Source: JBDHUJ01 sp039809105
Lineage (GTDB): Bacteria > Patescibacteriota > Saccharimonadia > Saccharimonadales > UBA4665
Length of the DNA: 19,485 nucleotides
Direction: 5' to 3'
NCBI GenBank assembly: GCA_039809105.1
Contig: JBDHUJ010000028.1
Location: 1 to 19,485 of the forward strand
Shown here: piece after piece, positions 1 to 9,442 of the stretch
Position numbering within the stretch: position 1 is the stretch's first letter
Layout: each line of letters opens with the position of its first letter
The notes under the pieces: generated by a model
Databases searched by the model: none
What the model saw: only the letters and a program-made list of their open reading frames with translations
What the model was told of the DNA's origin: nothing
Made by a program: the position numbers and the translations under genes

Positions 1-1284
<1,284 letters not shown>

Positions 1285-1503
1285 AGATGAAGTTAATCAT
1301 CAAAAGAATTTGTCATTAGCATCAGTCGAAACTGACTTAATTTTCTATCGTCTCTTACGAGTTAACAGAAATTACTGTTTTGTTAAAAACATCTAAAACA
1401 ATTCACATATCGTGAACTGACGTTGATTTGCACTATTCAATTTTTAACGTTCGTCTCAGCGGGCTAATCGGGGACACCTATATAGACACCTCTGAAGCAC
1501 TAG
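1285..1503 (-). other. 16S rRNA 5' leader
   Basis: This gene-free stretch of about 220 bases lies between the inferred rRNA transcription start and the mature 16S 5' end. It is AT-rich and holds short hairpins: TTCAC/GTGAA near 1402-1416 and TTAACA/TGTTAA near 1360-1385. These would fit processing or antitermination signals. I saw no convincing boxA match. The apparent reading frames here look random. Confidence 0.6.
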
Positions 1504-1509
1504 GAACTA

Positions 1510-1538
1510 ATTCTAGCGGTTAGAACGCCGCGTGTCAA
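1510..1538 (-). promoter_or_regulatory. Strong sigma70-type promoter of the rRNA operon
   Basis: On the minus strand the -35 box TTGACA (1533-1538) is perfect. The spacer is exactly 17 bases, and the -10 box TAGAAT (1510-1515) matches 5 of 6. The start would fall near 1503, giving a leader of about 220 bases. The remaining bases from 1539 to about 1658 hold no gene I can support. Confidence 0.85.
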
Positions 1539-1663
1539 GGATATATTTGCCCTACTTTGTTGTATTTCATGCATCATCTTATCTGCTTATGCCTATCTAC
1601 CGTAAGTCCACCGGTACTATAACCCGCACAAACACACCCTACCCCAGGACATATCGCTTATGC

Positions 1664-1669
1664 TATGCT
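1664..1669 (+). promoter_or_regulatory. -10 box placing the 1677 gene transcript start at its ATG
   Basis: TATGCT (1664-1669) ends seven bases before the ATG at 1677, and no Shine-Dalgarno sequence is present. A transcript would begin at or within one or two bases of the start codon (leaderless). A second overlapping TATGCT begins at 1659. No clear -35 box is visible. Confidence 0.45.
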
Positions 1670-1676
1670 GTGGTAA

Positions 1677-2531
1677 ATGGAACGTGCGCCCGGCCTGCCG
1701 CTTCAGCGGTATCTCCCAAGTAAGCGGCACATAGCATTGCTGGTGCTCGCTGTTTGCTGTGCACTACTCTACCTAGCACCACTGGCAGAGGCCAGCAGCA
1801 GCCAGACCATCGCACAAGATTTCCAGGCTAGTTCGGGTAGTCAAATCGCTGCCGGCGCGCTGGTGAGCACCAAGCCAGGCGATTCACGGAGCGTCGAACT
1901 AGCCAGCACCGATACGGCAAAGCGGCTGGTCGGTGTGGTCGACAAAGACCCGCTGCTGGTTATATCCGGCAGCAGCACTGAAGTCCATGTGGTACTCAGC
2001 GGCACTACCAGTGTACTGGTCAGTGACATAAACGGACCTATAGGCGCCAGTGACAAGATAACCGTCTCGCCCATCGCCGGTGTCGGCATGCGCGCCAGCT
2101 CTGACAGTCAAATCGTCGGCACTGCGCAGATTAAATTTGACGGTTCCAAAGGTCAGAGCAAGGCCATCAAAGACACCAAGGGTGCTTCGCACACCGTGCA
2201 CATCGGGTACATACCGCTGCAAGTCGGTGTCGCCTACTACCAGGCGCCGGGGAGCAACTTTCTGCCGCCATTCGTCCAGCGGACTGCGAATAGTGTCGCC
2301 GGCCGACCCGTCTCACTAGTACGCCTGCTGGCTTCGGGCATATTGCTGCTCATTAGCTTCGTCGGCATAACTGTACTCCTGTACATCTCGACCAAGTCGG
2401 CCATGATTTCGCTGGGGCGGAATCCTCTGGCAGCGCACGATATCCGCAAGAGTCTTTACCAAACCATCGCTATCGCTGGGGTCACCGCCGGCGTAACACT
2501 GCTTGCGGCCTATCTGATTCTGGTCGTTTGA
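1677..2531 (+). CDS. Exported, membrane-anchored protein of unknown function
   Basis: This 284-residue protein is not recognised as a named family. Residues about 17-39 form a signal peptide or signal anchor (basic KR, hydrophobic core, then an AEA-type cleavage site before SSS). Residues about 40-205 are a predicted beta-rich extracellular region with 'IAAGALVS' and 'RLVGVV' patterns, such as occur in small surface or decoration domains; this is only a resemblance. Two transmembrane helices follow at about 215-238 and 261-283, joined by a loop with 'SLGRNPLA'. The likely layout is an outside domain anchored by two C-terminal helices. The gene is divergent from the rRNA operon and precedes a second surface gene, suggesting an envelope role. 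The start is chosen because a -10 box sits just upstream and the signal peptide begins soon after. Confidence 0.8.
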   Translation: MERAPGLPLQRYLPSKRHIALLVLAVCCALLYLAPLAEASSSQTIAQDFQASSGSQIAAGALVSTKPGDSRSVELASTDTAKRLVGVVDKDPLLVISGSSTEVHVVLSGTTSVLVSDINGPIGASDKITVSPIAGVGMRASSDSQIVGTAQIKFDGSKGQSKAIKDTKGASHTVHIGYIPLQVGVAYYQAPGSNFLPPFVQRTANSVAGRPVSLVRLLASGILLLISFVGITVLLYISTKSAMISLGRNPLAAHDIRKSLYQTIAIAGVTAGVTLLAAYLILVV

Positions 2532-2543
2532 ACAAAACGATTT

Positions 2544-2610
2544 TTAGGACTTACGCAGAATGGTGCAGTCCGGGATGGAAAGCGACCTGTCCGTTCTGAG
2601 TAAGTCCTAA
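2544..2610. repeat. 67-bp MITE-like inverted repeat
   Basis: The left arm TTAGGACTTACGCAGAATGG (2544-2563) and right arm CCGTTCTGAGTAAGTCCTAA (2591-2610) are complementary at 18 of 20 positions, around a 27-base centre. The element starts 12 bases after the 1677 gene stop. No long T-run follows, so it is not an obvious intrinsic terminator, though the hairpin could act as one. The arm style (GGACTTACGCA) resembles ends of small non-autonomous elements I associate with other phyla, notably cyanobacteria; I have not verified this. It is not built of heptads, unlike the other repeats here. Confidence 0.6.
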
Positions 2611-2615
2611 TTTGT

Positions 2616-2644
2616 TTGCAGCGGCCACCTCTGTGCTGTAAACT
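2616..2644 (+). promoter_or_regulatory. Promoter of the large surface-protein gene
   Basis: The -35 box TTGCAG (2616-2621), a 17-base spacer and the -10 box TAAACT (2639-2644) lie directly after the inverted repeat. An alternative -10 box, TATAAG, lies at 2645-2650. The leader before the ATG at 2673 would be roughly 16-22 bases, A-rich, with no Shine-Dalgarno sequence. Confidence 0.6.
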
Positions 2645-2672
2645 ATAAGCAGTATCCAAAAAATAAAAACAA

Positions 2673-4748
2673 ATGGACCAGGAAATCGCTGCACCACCCC
2701 AGGACTCGGGTACCGTATCTGCCGATACGGCTATTGCTACTGCTTCGCTCGATGCAGTACAAAACGAAGGCGCCCTGCCCGATGCTCAAAAACCCGAATA
2801 CATCGTGGTCAAACACGGCCGTGGCTATGGCCTGCGATTGGCCGCCATAGGCCTCGCTATATGCCTGCTGCTCGGCGGCGCCATCTTTATGGTAGTGCGC
2901 CGGGGCGGTGGTAATACACTCGTGCAATCTGGCAATTTTGGGTTGGTAAAACTGCCACTCACGGACCTACAGAAATCAGACACTACCGACGCAGCGTCTC
3001 CGAGCTTGCAGGTGAACGGCCGGCTGCAGGTGGCCGGCTCGGTGGTGCTGAACCCCAGCGTCGAGCCATCGGACCCACAAAGTGGGCAGATTTACTTCGA
3101 TAAGTCCGGCAAACAACTCAGCTACTACGACGGCAGCAAGTTCGTGGCCGTCGGCAATAGCAACGTTACGAATATCACGAACGTCAACAACACTACCCAC
3201 AATGTCCTGACTGGCTCCGGTGCCGGTGTACAGCTACAACCCGCGACGCCCGGCACACAGCAAACAGGAAACTTCAACGTCTCTGGTACGGGTGCTGTCG
3301 GCAAACTACAAACGACTGTCATCAGCAGCGATGGCGGCACACTGTACGTCAACCCGGCCGGAGCTACCGCCCAGCAGACTATCGCGGCAGGTACGCCCGC
3401 TACGCTGGGGTTGACTACCCTGGCTAATTCATTTGAAGGTCCGGGCTGGAAAGACGAGCGCATCGCCCACAAGGTCAGCACTGGTGCTGTCGGTGGTACC
3501 GCGACTTCCATCGCAGTCTACTACGCCAACGTGACTCCCGGTGACCACGTGCAGGTAGCACTCTACGATGACGACGGTGACATACCGAGTAAGCCAAGTG
3601 CACTTCTGGCCACCAGTACCATTGTAACTATGAGTACCAGCGGTTGGCAGACGGTGACCATACCCAACACGAACCTCCAGGCCAACACGACCTACTGGCT
3701 TGCCGTCGACACCGACAGTACCACCGTTACCTGGCCGTACGTCGGCGGCAACCAAGTATCTTGCTTTGTGTACGGCCCCTTCGGCTCGATGCCGAACCCC
3801 TTCCAGACGCAGGGCTGTTTCCCCGGCAACAATAACCACAACATCTACCTGAACTATCTGCTCGGCGCCGGTACCTCGGGCGCCCTCAGTAGCGCCAGCA
3901 TCGTCATCGGCCCGACGGGTCAGACACTGTTCCAGAATTCCGAAGATTCAACGACAGCGTTCAGGGTGCAGAATTCTGCCGGCACCACGACCATCTTCAA
4001 TATCGACACCCAGAACGGCCGTATCGGCATCGGTAAAACAACACCCGCCTACAAACTCGACATAGCCGCCGGCGATATAAACTTGTCGAATGGCCGATCG
4101 CTCCGCTACAACGGTCAGCAAGTGTTGTCGACCAACGGGGACGGCAGCAAGGTGTCGCTGACGAACTTTAACTCCGGCGGCAAGATTACCGCCCAATCCG
4201 ATAGCTTTCTGGTCCAGGACAGCAATGCCGGCTCCACCAAGCTGAGCATCGACAACAACGGCGCGACAACATTCAAAAACGTCAACAATTCGACGACAGC
4301 CTTCCGCATCCAGAATGCCGCCGGCACCAGCAGTATACTTACGGTCGATACGACGAATAGTGTTGTTACAATTACATCACTTGTCTCCACCGGCAATATT
4401 ACCGTCGGTGGACACATCATAACCGCAGGCACAGCGCCAGCCAGTACTGCGGGCACCGCAGCCTGCACCACGCCCACAGTGTCCGTGACCGGCAATGACA
4501 CCAGCGGAACTATATCGGTTACCACTGGCACTGGTTGCGCTAGTGGCGGTGACTTAGCCACCGTAACCTTCGCAACCGCTTTTGCGGCTGCTCCACGCAT
4601 TATCCTAACCCCCGGCAGTAGCGCCACACTAGGCCTGGGAGCCTACGTCGATAACAGCACTACCACAACCACCGACTTCACTATCGGCACAAACACTACA
4701 CCAACGGATAGCACGACGTACACCTGGAACTACCTAGCAGTCCAATAG
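2673..4748 (+). CDS. Large membrane-anchored surface protein, tail-fibre/adhesin-like
   Basis: This protein has 691 residues. An acidic N-terminal tail (1-53) precedes one transmembrane helix at about 54-75 followed by RRGGG, so the bulk should lie outside, as in a type II anchor. The outside part is rich in Ser, Thr, Gly and Asn. Residues about 100-125 carry a 'SGQIYFDKSGKQLSYYDGSKFVAV'-like segment common in fibre-type proteins. Residues about 245-398 look like a beta-sandwich, carbohydrate-binding-like domain. Two copies of a 'STTAFRxQNxAGT' module follow. The end ('TVTFATAFAAAPRI...TYTWNYLAVQ') resembles C-terminal domains of phage tail-type proteins. The assignment is from general resemblance. 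A role in host or surface contact is inferred for an epibiotic lifestyle. Its TAG stop abuts the gyrA stop. Confidence 0.85.
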   Translation: MDQEIAAPPQDSGTVSADTAIATASLDAVQNEGALPDAQKPEYIVVKHGRGYGLRLAAIGLAICLLLGGAIFMVVRRGGGNTLVQSGNFGLVKLPLTDLQKSDTTDAASPSLQVNGRLQVAGSVVLNPSVEPSDPQSGQIYFDKSGKQLSYYDGSKFVAVGNSNVTNITNVNNTTHNVLTGSGAGVQLQPATPGTQQTGNFNVSGTGAVGKLQTTVISSDGGTLYVNPAGATAQQTIAAGTPATLGLTTLANSFEGPGWKDERIAHKVSTGAVGGTATSIAVYYANVTPGDHVQVALYDDDGDIPSKPSALLATSTIVTMSTSGWQTVTIPNTNLQANTTYWLAVDTDSTTVTWPYVGGNQVSCFVYGPFGSMPNPFQTQGCFPGNNNHNIYLNYLLGAGTSGALSSASIVIGPTGQTLFQNSEDSTTAFRVQNSAGTTTIFNIDTQNGRIGIGKTTPAYKLDIAAGDINLSNGRSLRYNGQQVLSTNGDGSKVSLTNFNSGGKITAQSDSFLVQDSNAGSTKLSIDNNGATTFKNVNNSTTAFRIQNAAGTSSILTVDTTNSVVTITSLVSTGNITVGGHIITAGTAPASTAGTAACTTPTVSVTGNDTSGTISVTTGTGCASGGDLATVTFATAFAAAPRIILTPGSSATLGLGAYVDNSTTTTTDFTIGTNTTPTDSTTYTWNYLAVQ

Positions 4749-7343
4749 CTACGTTGCAGGTGTCTCAGGAGCTTCGAGAACGACTTCATCCTCGTCTTCA
4801 AGTTCTTCGCTCTTGTCTACTAAGGCTAGGCTGACAACCTCGTCGCCATCGTTCAAGCGCATGATGCGGACGCCTTGGGTAGCACGTCCGAGGGCTGGGA
4901 TGTCTTTGATGCCGAGGCGGATGGTCTGGCCGTTCCGAGAGATGATAATCACCTCTTGGTCATCGTCTTCACCGAGGGTCTTCACACCGACCAGTTCAGC
5001 AGTCTTGGCATTCACAACTGCCGAGCGGATGCCGACACCACCACGAGCGTGTGGCGTAAACTGCGCAACCTTGGTCTTTTTACCGTAACCATACTTCGAG
5101 ATGACGAATATGCTACTGCCAGCTTCGACGATATCCATACCGATGACATGGTCGTCGGTACGAAGACGAATGCCCCGGACGCCGCGGGAAACGCGGCCCA
5201 TCGGGCGAGCGTCCTTCTCGTGGAAGCGAATTGCCTGACCCTGAGAGGTCGAGATAACGACTTCGTTGTCACCACTGGTCATGCGAATCCACTTCAGTTC
5301 ATCGCCATCGTCGAGGTTGATGGCGATAAGGCCAGAGGTGCGGACATTCTGGTACTGCTCGAAGGGCGTCTTCTTCACCACGCCACGGATGGTACACATA
5401 ATGAGATTCTTGGCATCGTGCGTCTTAGAGACGTTTATGACGGCGCTGACGGTCTCTTCTGGTTGCAGCTGCAACAAGTTCACTATGGCGACGCCCTTGG
5501 CGCTCAGAGAGGCCGCAGGAACCTCGTATGTCTTCAGGCGGAAGACGCGGCCCTTATTCGTAAAGAACAGCAGGAAATCGTGCGTAGATGCGTTGACGAC
5601 GTGTTCTATGACGTCTTCTTCGCGAGTCGCCATACCGCGGCGGCCTTTGCCGCCCCTACCCTGGCGCTTGTAGTCGGCAATCTGGCTGCGCTTGATGTAG
5701 TTGGCGCTCGTCAAGGTTACGACCACTTGCTCATCGGGGACCAGGTCTTCGTCGCTCAGGCGGTTCAGCTCGTTGGCAATCACCTGCGTGCGGCGCTCGT
5801 CACCGTACTGCTTCTTGAGCTCCAGCATCTCATTTTTAATGATGTCCAGAATCTTTTGCTCGTCAGCGAGGATGGCTTCAAGTTCGGCGATAATCTTTCG
5901 CAGCTCCGCCAACTCGTCTTCGATTTTCTGGCGTTCCAAGCCGGCCAACGTGCGCAGCTGCATGGCCAGGATAGCCTTGGCCTGGATTTCGCTGAGCTTG
6001 AACTTCTTGATGAGGTTGGCGGCAGCTTCTTCGGTGGTCTGGCTGGCGCGGATGGTGTTGATGACCTCGTCGATGTTGTCGAGCGCAATCTTCAAGCCTT
6101 CCAAGATGTGCGCACGGTCCTTAGCCTTGCGAAGTTCGTACTCGGTACGACGACGCACCACTATCTGGCGATGCTTGATATGCTCGCCCAGAATGTCAAC
6201 CAGCCCAAGCACGCGTGGCTGTATGCCGTCGACCAGAGCCATCATGTTGTAGTGGAAGCTGGTCTGCAGCGGCGTGAGTTTGTAGAGCTGGTTCAGGAGC
6301 TTCTTGGGGTACGCGTCCTTCTTGAGGTCGATGACGATGCGCACATTGCCGCGAGCCGATTCGTCACGCACATCGCTCACACCGGTAATTACCTTGGCGT
6401 TCACCAGGTCGGCAATCTTTATGACCAAGCTTTCTTTGTTCAACGCATAGGGGATTTCGGTGATGACAATCTGCTGGCGACCCTTCTTGGTGCCTTCGAC
6501 TATTTCGGCGATACCCCGGGTTATGAGCCCGCCACGACCGGTTGCGTAGGCATTCCGGATGGAAGCAGCGCCATACACAACGCCACCAGTCGGGAAATCT
6601 GGGCCTTTTATAAACTGCAGCAGGTCATCAAGCGACGCGTCTGGATGGTCGATTTTATAGACCGTCGCGTCAACTACTTCGCCAAGGTTGTGCGGCGGAA
6701 TGTTGGTTGCCATACCGACAGCGATACCTAGTTGTCCGTTTAACAACAGGTTCGGCAGCTTGGCTGGTAACACCGTTGGTTCTTGGTTTTCGCCATCGTA
6801 CGTGTCGCGGAAATCGACGGTTTCTTTGTCGATGTCCTGTAACAATTCGTCTGCCAGGCGATGCATCTTGGCTTCGGTGTAGCGCATAGCGGCCGGTGGG
6901 TCGCCATCCATCGAACCGAAGTTACCCTGCCCGTTTACGAGCAGGTAGCGCGTCGCCCATGGCTGTGCCAAACGGACCATCGAATCGTAAATAGACGAGT
7001 CGCCATGCGGGTGATACTTACCCATTACCGCACCGACAACATTAGCACTCTTGCGGTGGCGGCTACTGCTACGCAGGCCGTCCTCGTTCATGCTGTACAA
7101 AATACGACGATGTACGGGCTTTAGACCGTCCCGGACATCCGGCAGTGCACGGTCGATGATGACCGACATGGAATACCGCAGGTAGTTGTCCTCCATGACA
7201 TTCTCGACCGTGCGTCGTTCGACTAAACGGGAGTGGTCAAAGCCGGTCAGGACTTCTACATCTGCCGCATGAGCTGCACTAGGCTGGTCGATTTCGTTAT
7301 CGTCACTTGGTACCAATGATGTATTTTCGTCTACGTCTGCCAT
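4749..7343 (-). CDS. gyrA: DNA gyrase subunit A
   Basis: This 864-residue breakage-reunion subunit of the A2B2 gyrase introduces negative supercoils with GyrB. The N-terminal region carries 'RALPDVRDGLKPVHRR' (about 65-80) and the catalytic tyrosine Tyr155 in AAMRYTE. The quinolone-region residues are Ser116 and Asp120 in GDSSIYD, matching E. coli Ser83 and Asp87, so no classic resistance change is seen. A coiled-coil tower region spans about 400-520. The GyrA box at 561-567 reads QGRGGKG (consensus QRRGGKG) and opens the DNA-wrapping beta-pinwheel, which marks this as gyrase rather than topoisomerase IV. The tail is acidic. The ATG follows the gyrB stop by one base (TAG-T-ATG), implying translational coupling. 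The 3' end touches the convergent surface gene. Confidence 0.98.
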   Translation of the reverse strand: MADVDENTSLVPSDDNEIDQPSAAHAADVEVLTGFDHSRLVERRTVENVMEDNYLRYSMSVIIDRALPDVRDGLKPVHRRILYSMNEDGLRSSSRHRKSANVVGAVMGKYHPHGDSSIYDSMVRLAQPWATRYLLVNGQGNFGSMDGDPPAAMRYTEAKMHRLADELLQDIDKETVDFRDTYDGENQEPTVLPAKLPNLLLNGQLGIAVGMATNIPPHNLGEVVDATVYKIDHPDASLDDLLQFIKGPDFPTGGVVYGAASIRNAYATGRGGLITRGIAEIVEGTKKGRQQIVITEIPYALNKESLVIKIADLVNAKVITGVSDVRDESARGNVRIVIDLKKDAYPKKLLNQLYKLTPLQTSFHYNMMALVDGIQPRVLGLVDILGEHIKHRQIVVRRRTEYELRKAKDRAHILEGLKIALDNIDEVINTIRASQTTEEAAANLIKKFKLSEIQAKAILAMQLRTLAGLERQKIEDELAELRKIIAELEAILADEQKILDIIKNEMLELKKQYGDERRTQVIANELNRLSDEDLVPDEQVVVTLTSANYIKRSQIADYKRQGRGGKGRRGMATREEDVIEHVVNASTHDFLLFFTNKGRVFRLKTYEVPAASLSAKGVAIVNLLQLQPEETVSAVINVSKTHDAKNLIMCTIRGVVKKTPFEQYQNVRTSGLIAINLDDGDELKWIRMTSGDNEVVISTSQGQAIRFHEKDARPMGRVSRGVRGIRLRTDDHVIGMDIVEAGSSIFVISKYGYGKKTKVAQFTPHARGGVGIRSAVVNAKTAELVGVKTLGEDDDQEVIIISRNGQTIRLGIKDIPALGRATQGVRIMRLNDGDEVVSLALVDKSEELEDEDEVVLEAPETPAT

Positions 7344-7344
7344 A

Positions 7345-9321
7345 CTAAATGTCCAAATCCTTTACAAACTTTGCGTTGGCCTGAATAAAGTTTTTACGCA
7401 GTTCTACCTCTGTTCCCATCAACTTGTTAAAGATAGCGTCTGCCTTTTCGGCATCGTCTACCTTTACCTGCACGAGCACACGCTTTTCTGGGTTCATGGT
7501 TGTTTCGAATAGTTGTTCAGCATCCATCTCGCCCAAGCCCTTGTAGCGCTTCTGCTCTATGAAGCCGGCTTGGCGGAAACGCTCAGTAGTTTCGTCTACC
7601 TTCAAGCCTTCTTTCTTGCGCGCAGCGATGAGCTCATCCAGCTTGGTCTCAAGTTCGGCCTCGTCATATATAAACACGCTACTCTTTCGGCCCGGTTTTA
7701 CCAGCTCGAACAGTGGCGGCTTGGCCAGGTACACGTGGCCGCCATCGACGACTTCTTTCATATAACGGAAGAAAAACGTCATCAGTAGCGTTGCGATGTG
7801 GCTACCGTCGACGTCGGCATCGGTCATGATGATAATCCGGTGATAACGCAAACCATCGAGACTGAACGAATCTTCTATACCCACGCCAAGTGCCTTTATA
7901 AGGCTCAGGATTTCGTTGTTGGCGAGCATTTTGTCCAAACGCGCACGCTCAACGTTGAGAACTTTACCACGAAGTGGCAGGATAGCCTGTGTTTTGCTAT
8001 CGCGACCGGTCTTCGCAGAACCGCCGGCCGAGTCGCCCTCCACCAGGTAGATTTCGCTAGCTGCCGGGTCTTTCGAAGAACAGTCCGCCAGTTTGCCCGG
8101 CATAGAAGCGCCGTCAAGCACCCCTTTACGGATGATGTTCTCGCGGGCAGCGCGGGCAGCCTTACGGGCACGGGCAGCCAGCAGCGCCTTCCCTACTATC
8201 TTCTTGGCGACCGCCGGGTGCTCTTCGAGGTAATAGCTGAAGTACTCGTTCATAACGCTTTCGACGTAGCCACGGACTTCCGGATTACCTAGTTTACCCT
8301 TGGTCTGGCCTTCGAACTGTGGGTCCGGCAGCTTTACGAGAATAACGGCCGTCAGGCCTTCGCGGGTATCTTCGCCGCTCAAGGCTTCTTCTTTTTCCTT
8401 CAGGAGGCCATTTTTGCGGGCGTAGTCGTTGATGATACGTGTCAGTGCAGCGCGGAAACCAGTCAGGTGCGAGCCGCCCTCGGGGTTTACTACATTATTA
8501 GCGAACTGCTTGATGGTTTCGGTAAAGCTGTCGGTGTACTGCATGGAAATCTCGACTTGGCTGTCTTTGACCTGCTTGTCGACGTAGAATACGTCTTCAT
8601 CGACCGGTTCTTTGCCGATGTTCAGGTGCTTGACGTAGCTCTGGATGCCACCCTCGAAATAGAAACTGTAGCGCTGGCCGGTATAGTGGTTTACCAGTGT
8701 GGTGCGCACACCTTTGGTCAGGTAGGCTGCGTGACGCAGACGGTCAAGGATAGTGTCATAGTTGAACGCTTGCGTTTCGGTAAAGATGGTAGCATCGGGG
8801 TAGAACGTAATCTCGGTACCGTGCGGTCGGTCGGCTGGAGACTTGCCGGCAACAGCCAGGTCGCCATCTGGCACACCTCGCGTATACTCCTGGTGGTGAA
8901 CCTTGCCATCGCGGTAAATGTTGACGATAAGCCGAGTAGATAGTGCGTTTACGACGCTTGAGCCCACACCGTGCAGACCGCCAGAGACCTTGTAGCCGCC
9001 ACCACCGAACTTACCGCCGGCGTGCAGGACCGTCAGAACCGTTTCTACGGTGCTCTTACCGGTTTTTGGGTGAATGTCGGTTGGTATGCCACGTCCGTTG
9101 TCAAAGACCGTTATACCGCCATCCTCGAGCATCTCTACGATAACGTGGTCTGCGTGTCCAGCCAACGCCTCGTCTATGCCGTTATCTACGATTTCCCATA
9201 CCATATGGTGCAGACCCTCTACACCAGTAGACCCGATGTACATGCCGGGGCGCTTGCGTACTGGATCCAAGCCCTCAAGCACCTGAATCTGGTCAGCAGA
9301 ATACTGTTTCTTATCAGCCAC
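7345..9321 (-). CDS. gyrB: DNA gyrase subunit B
   Basis: This 658-residue ATPase subunit of gyrase starts with GTG. The GHKL ATPase begins with 'EIVDNGIDEALAGH', where Asn47 corresponds to the magnesium-binding Asn46 of E. coli. It continues with DNGRGIP and the 'GLHGVGSSVVNALS' nucleotide lid. The TOPRIM domain shows 'LVEGDSAGGSAK' and 'MTDADVDGSHI', giving the catalytic Glu and the DxD metal site. The C-terminal 'RYKGLGEMDAEQL' block is intact. The length is close to that of Gram-positive GyrB and lacks the large insert of E. coli GyrB. A GAGGG Shine-Dalgarno-like stretch lies eight bases before the GTG. It heads a gyrB-gyrA operon with its own promoter about 80 bases upstream. Confidence 0.98.
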   Translation of the reverse strand: MADKKQYSADQIQVLEGLDPVRKRPGMYIGSTGVEGLHHMVWEIVDNGIDEALAGHADHVIVEMLEDGGITVFDNGRGIPTDIHPKTGKSTVETVLTVLHAGGKFGGGGYKVSGGLHGVGSSVVNALSTRLIVNIYRDGKVHHQEYTRGVPDGDLAVAGKSPADRPHGTEITFYPDATIFTETQAFNYDTILDRLRHAAYLTKGVRTTLVNHYTGQRYSFYFEGGIQSYVKHLNIGKEPVDEDVFYVDKQVKDSQVEISMQYTDSFTETIKQFANNVVNPEGGSHLTGFRAALTRIINDYARKNGLLKEKEEALSGEDTREGLTAVILVKLPDPQFEGQTKGKLGNPEVRGYVESVMNEYFSYYLEEHPAVAKKIVGKALLAARARKAARAARENIIRKGVLDGASMPGKLADCSSKDPAASEIYLVEGDSAGGSAKTGRDSKTQAILPLRGKVLNVERARLDKMLANNEILSLIKALGVGIEDSFSLDGLRYHRIIIMTDADVDGSHIATLLMTFFFRYMKEVVDGGHVYLAKPPLFELVKPGRKSSVFIYDEAELETKLDELIAARKKEGLKVDETTERFRQAGFIEQKRYKGLGEMDAEQLFETTMNPEKRVLVQVKVDDAEKADAIFNKLMGTEVELRKNFIQANAKFVKDLDI

Positions 9322-9401
9322 GATTTATCCCTCGCCTCATCCTCGTTAGATATTACGCCAGCCCCATCCACCAGTTTGAGGCCAGCTTGTTACTACCTAA
9401 T

Positions 9402-9430
9402 AGTATACCCTGCTCTGTCTGTTTTGACAA
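9402..9430 (-). promoter_or_regulatory. Promoter of the gyrB-gyrA operon
   Basis: On the minus strand TTGTCA (9425-9430), a 17-base spacer and TATACT (9402-9407) form a good sigma70-type promoter between the coupling ATPase gene and gyrB. The start near 9395 leaves a leader of about 75 bases before the GTG. No hairpin terminator is seen after the upstream gene, so some read-through is likely. Confidence 0.8.
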
Positions 9431-9442
9431 AGCTTTTACACC

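Noticed and set aside
1516..1532. Weak dyad (GCGG...CCGC) in the rRNA promoter spacer as an operator
   Set aside because: The half-sites match at only about five of eight bases, expected by chance in GC-rich spacer DNA.
4875..6731. Long plus-strand open frame of 618 codons opposite gyrA
   Set aside because: It is the complement of gyrA, whose active-site motifs are all present. The frame has no recognisable domain and no promoter.
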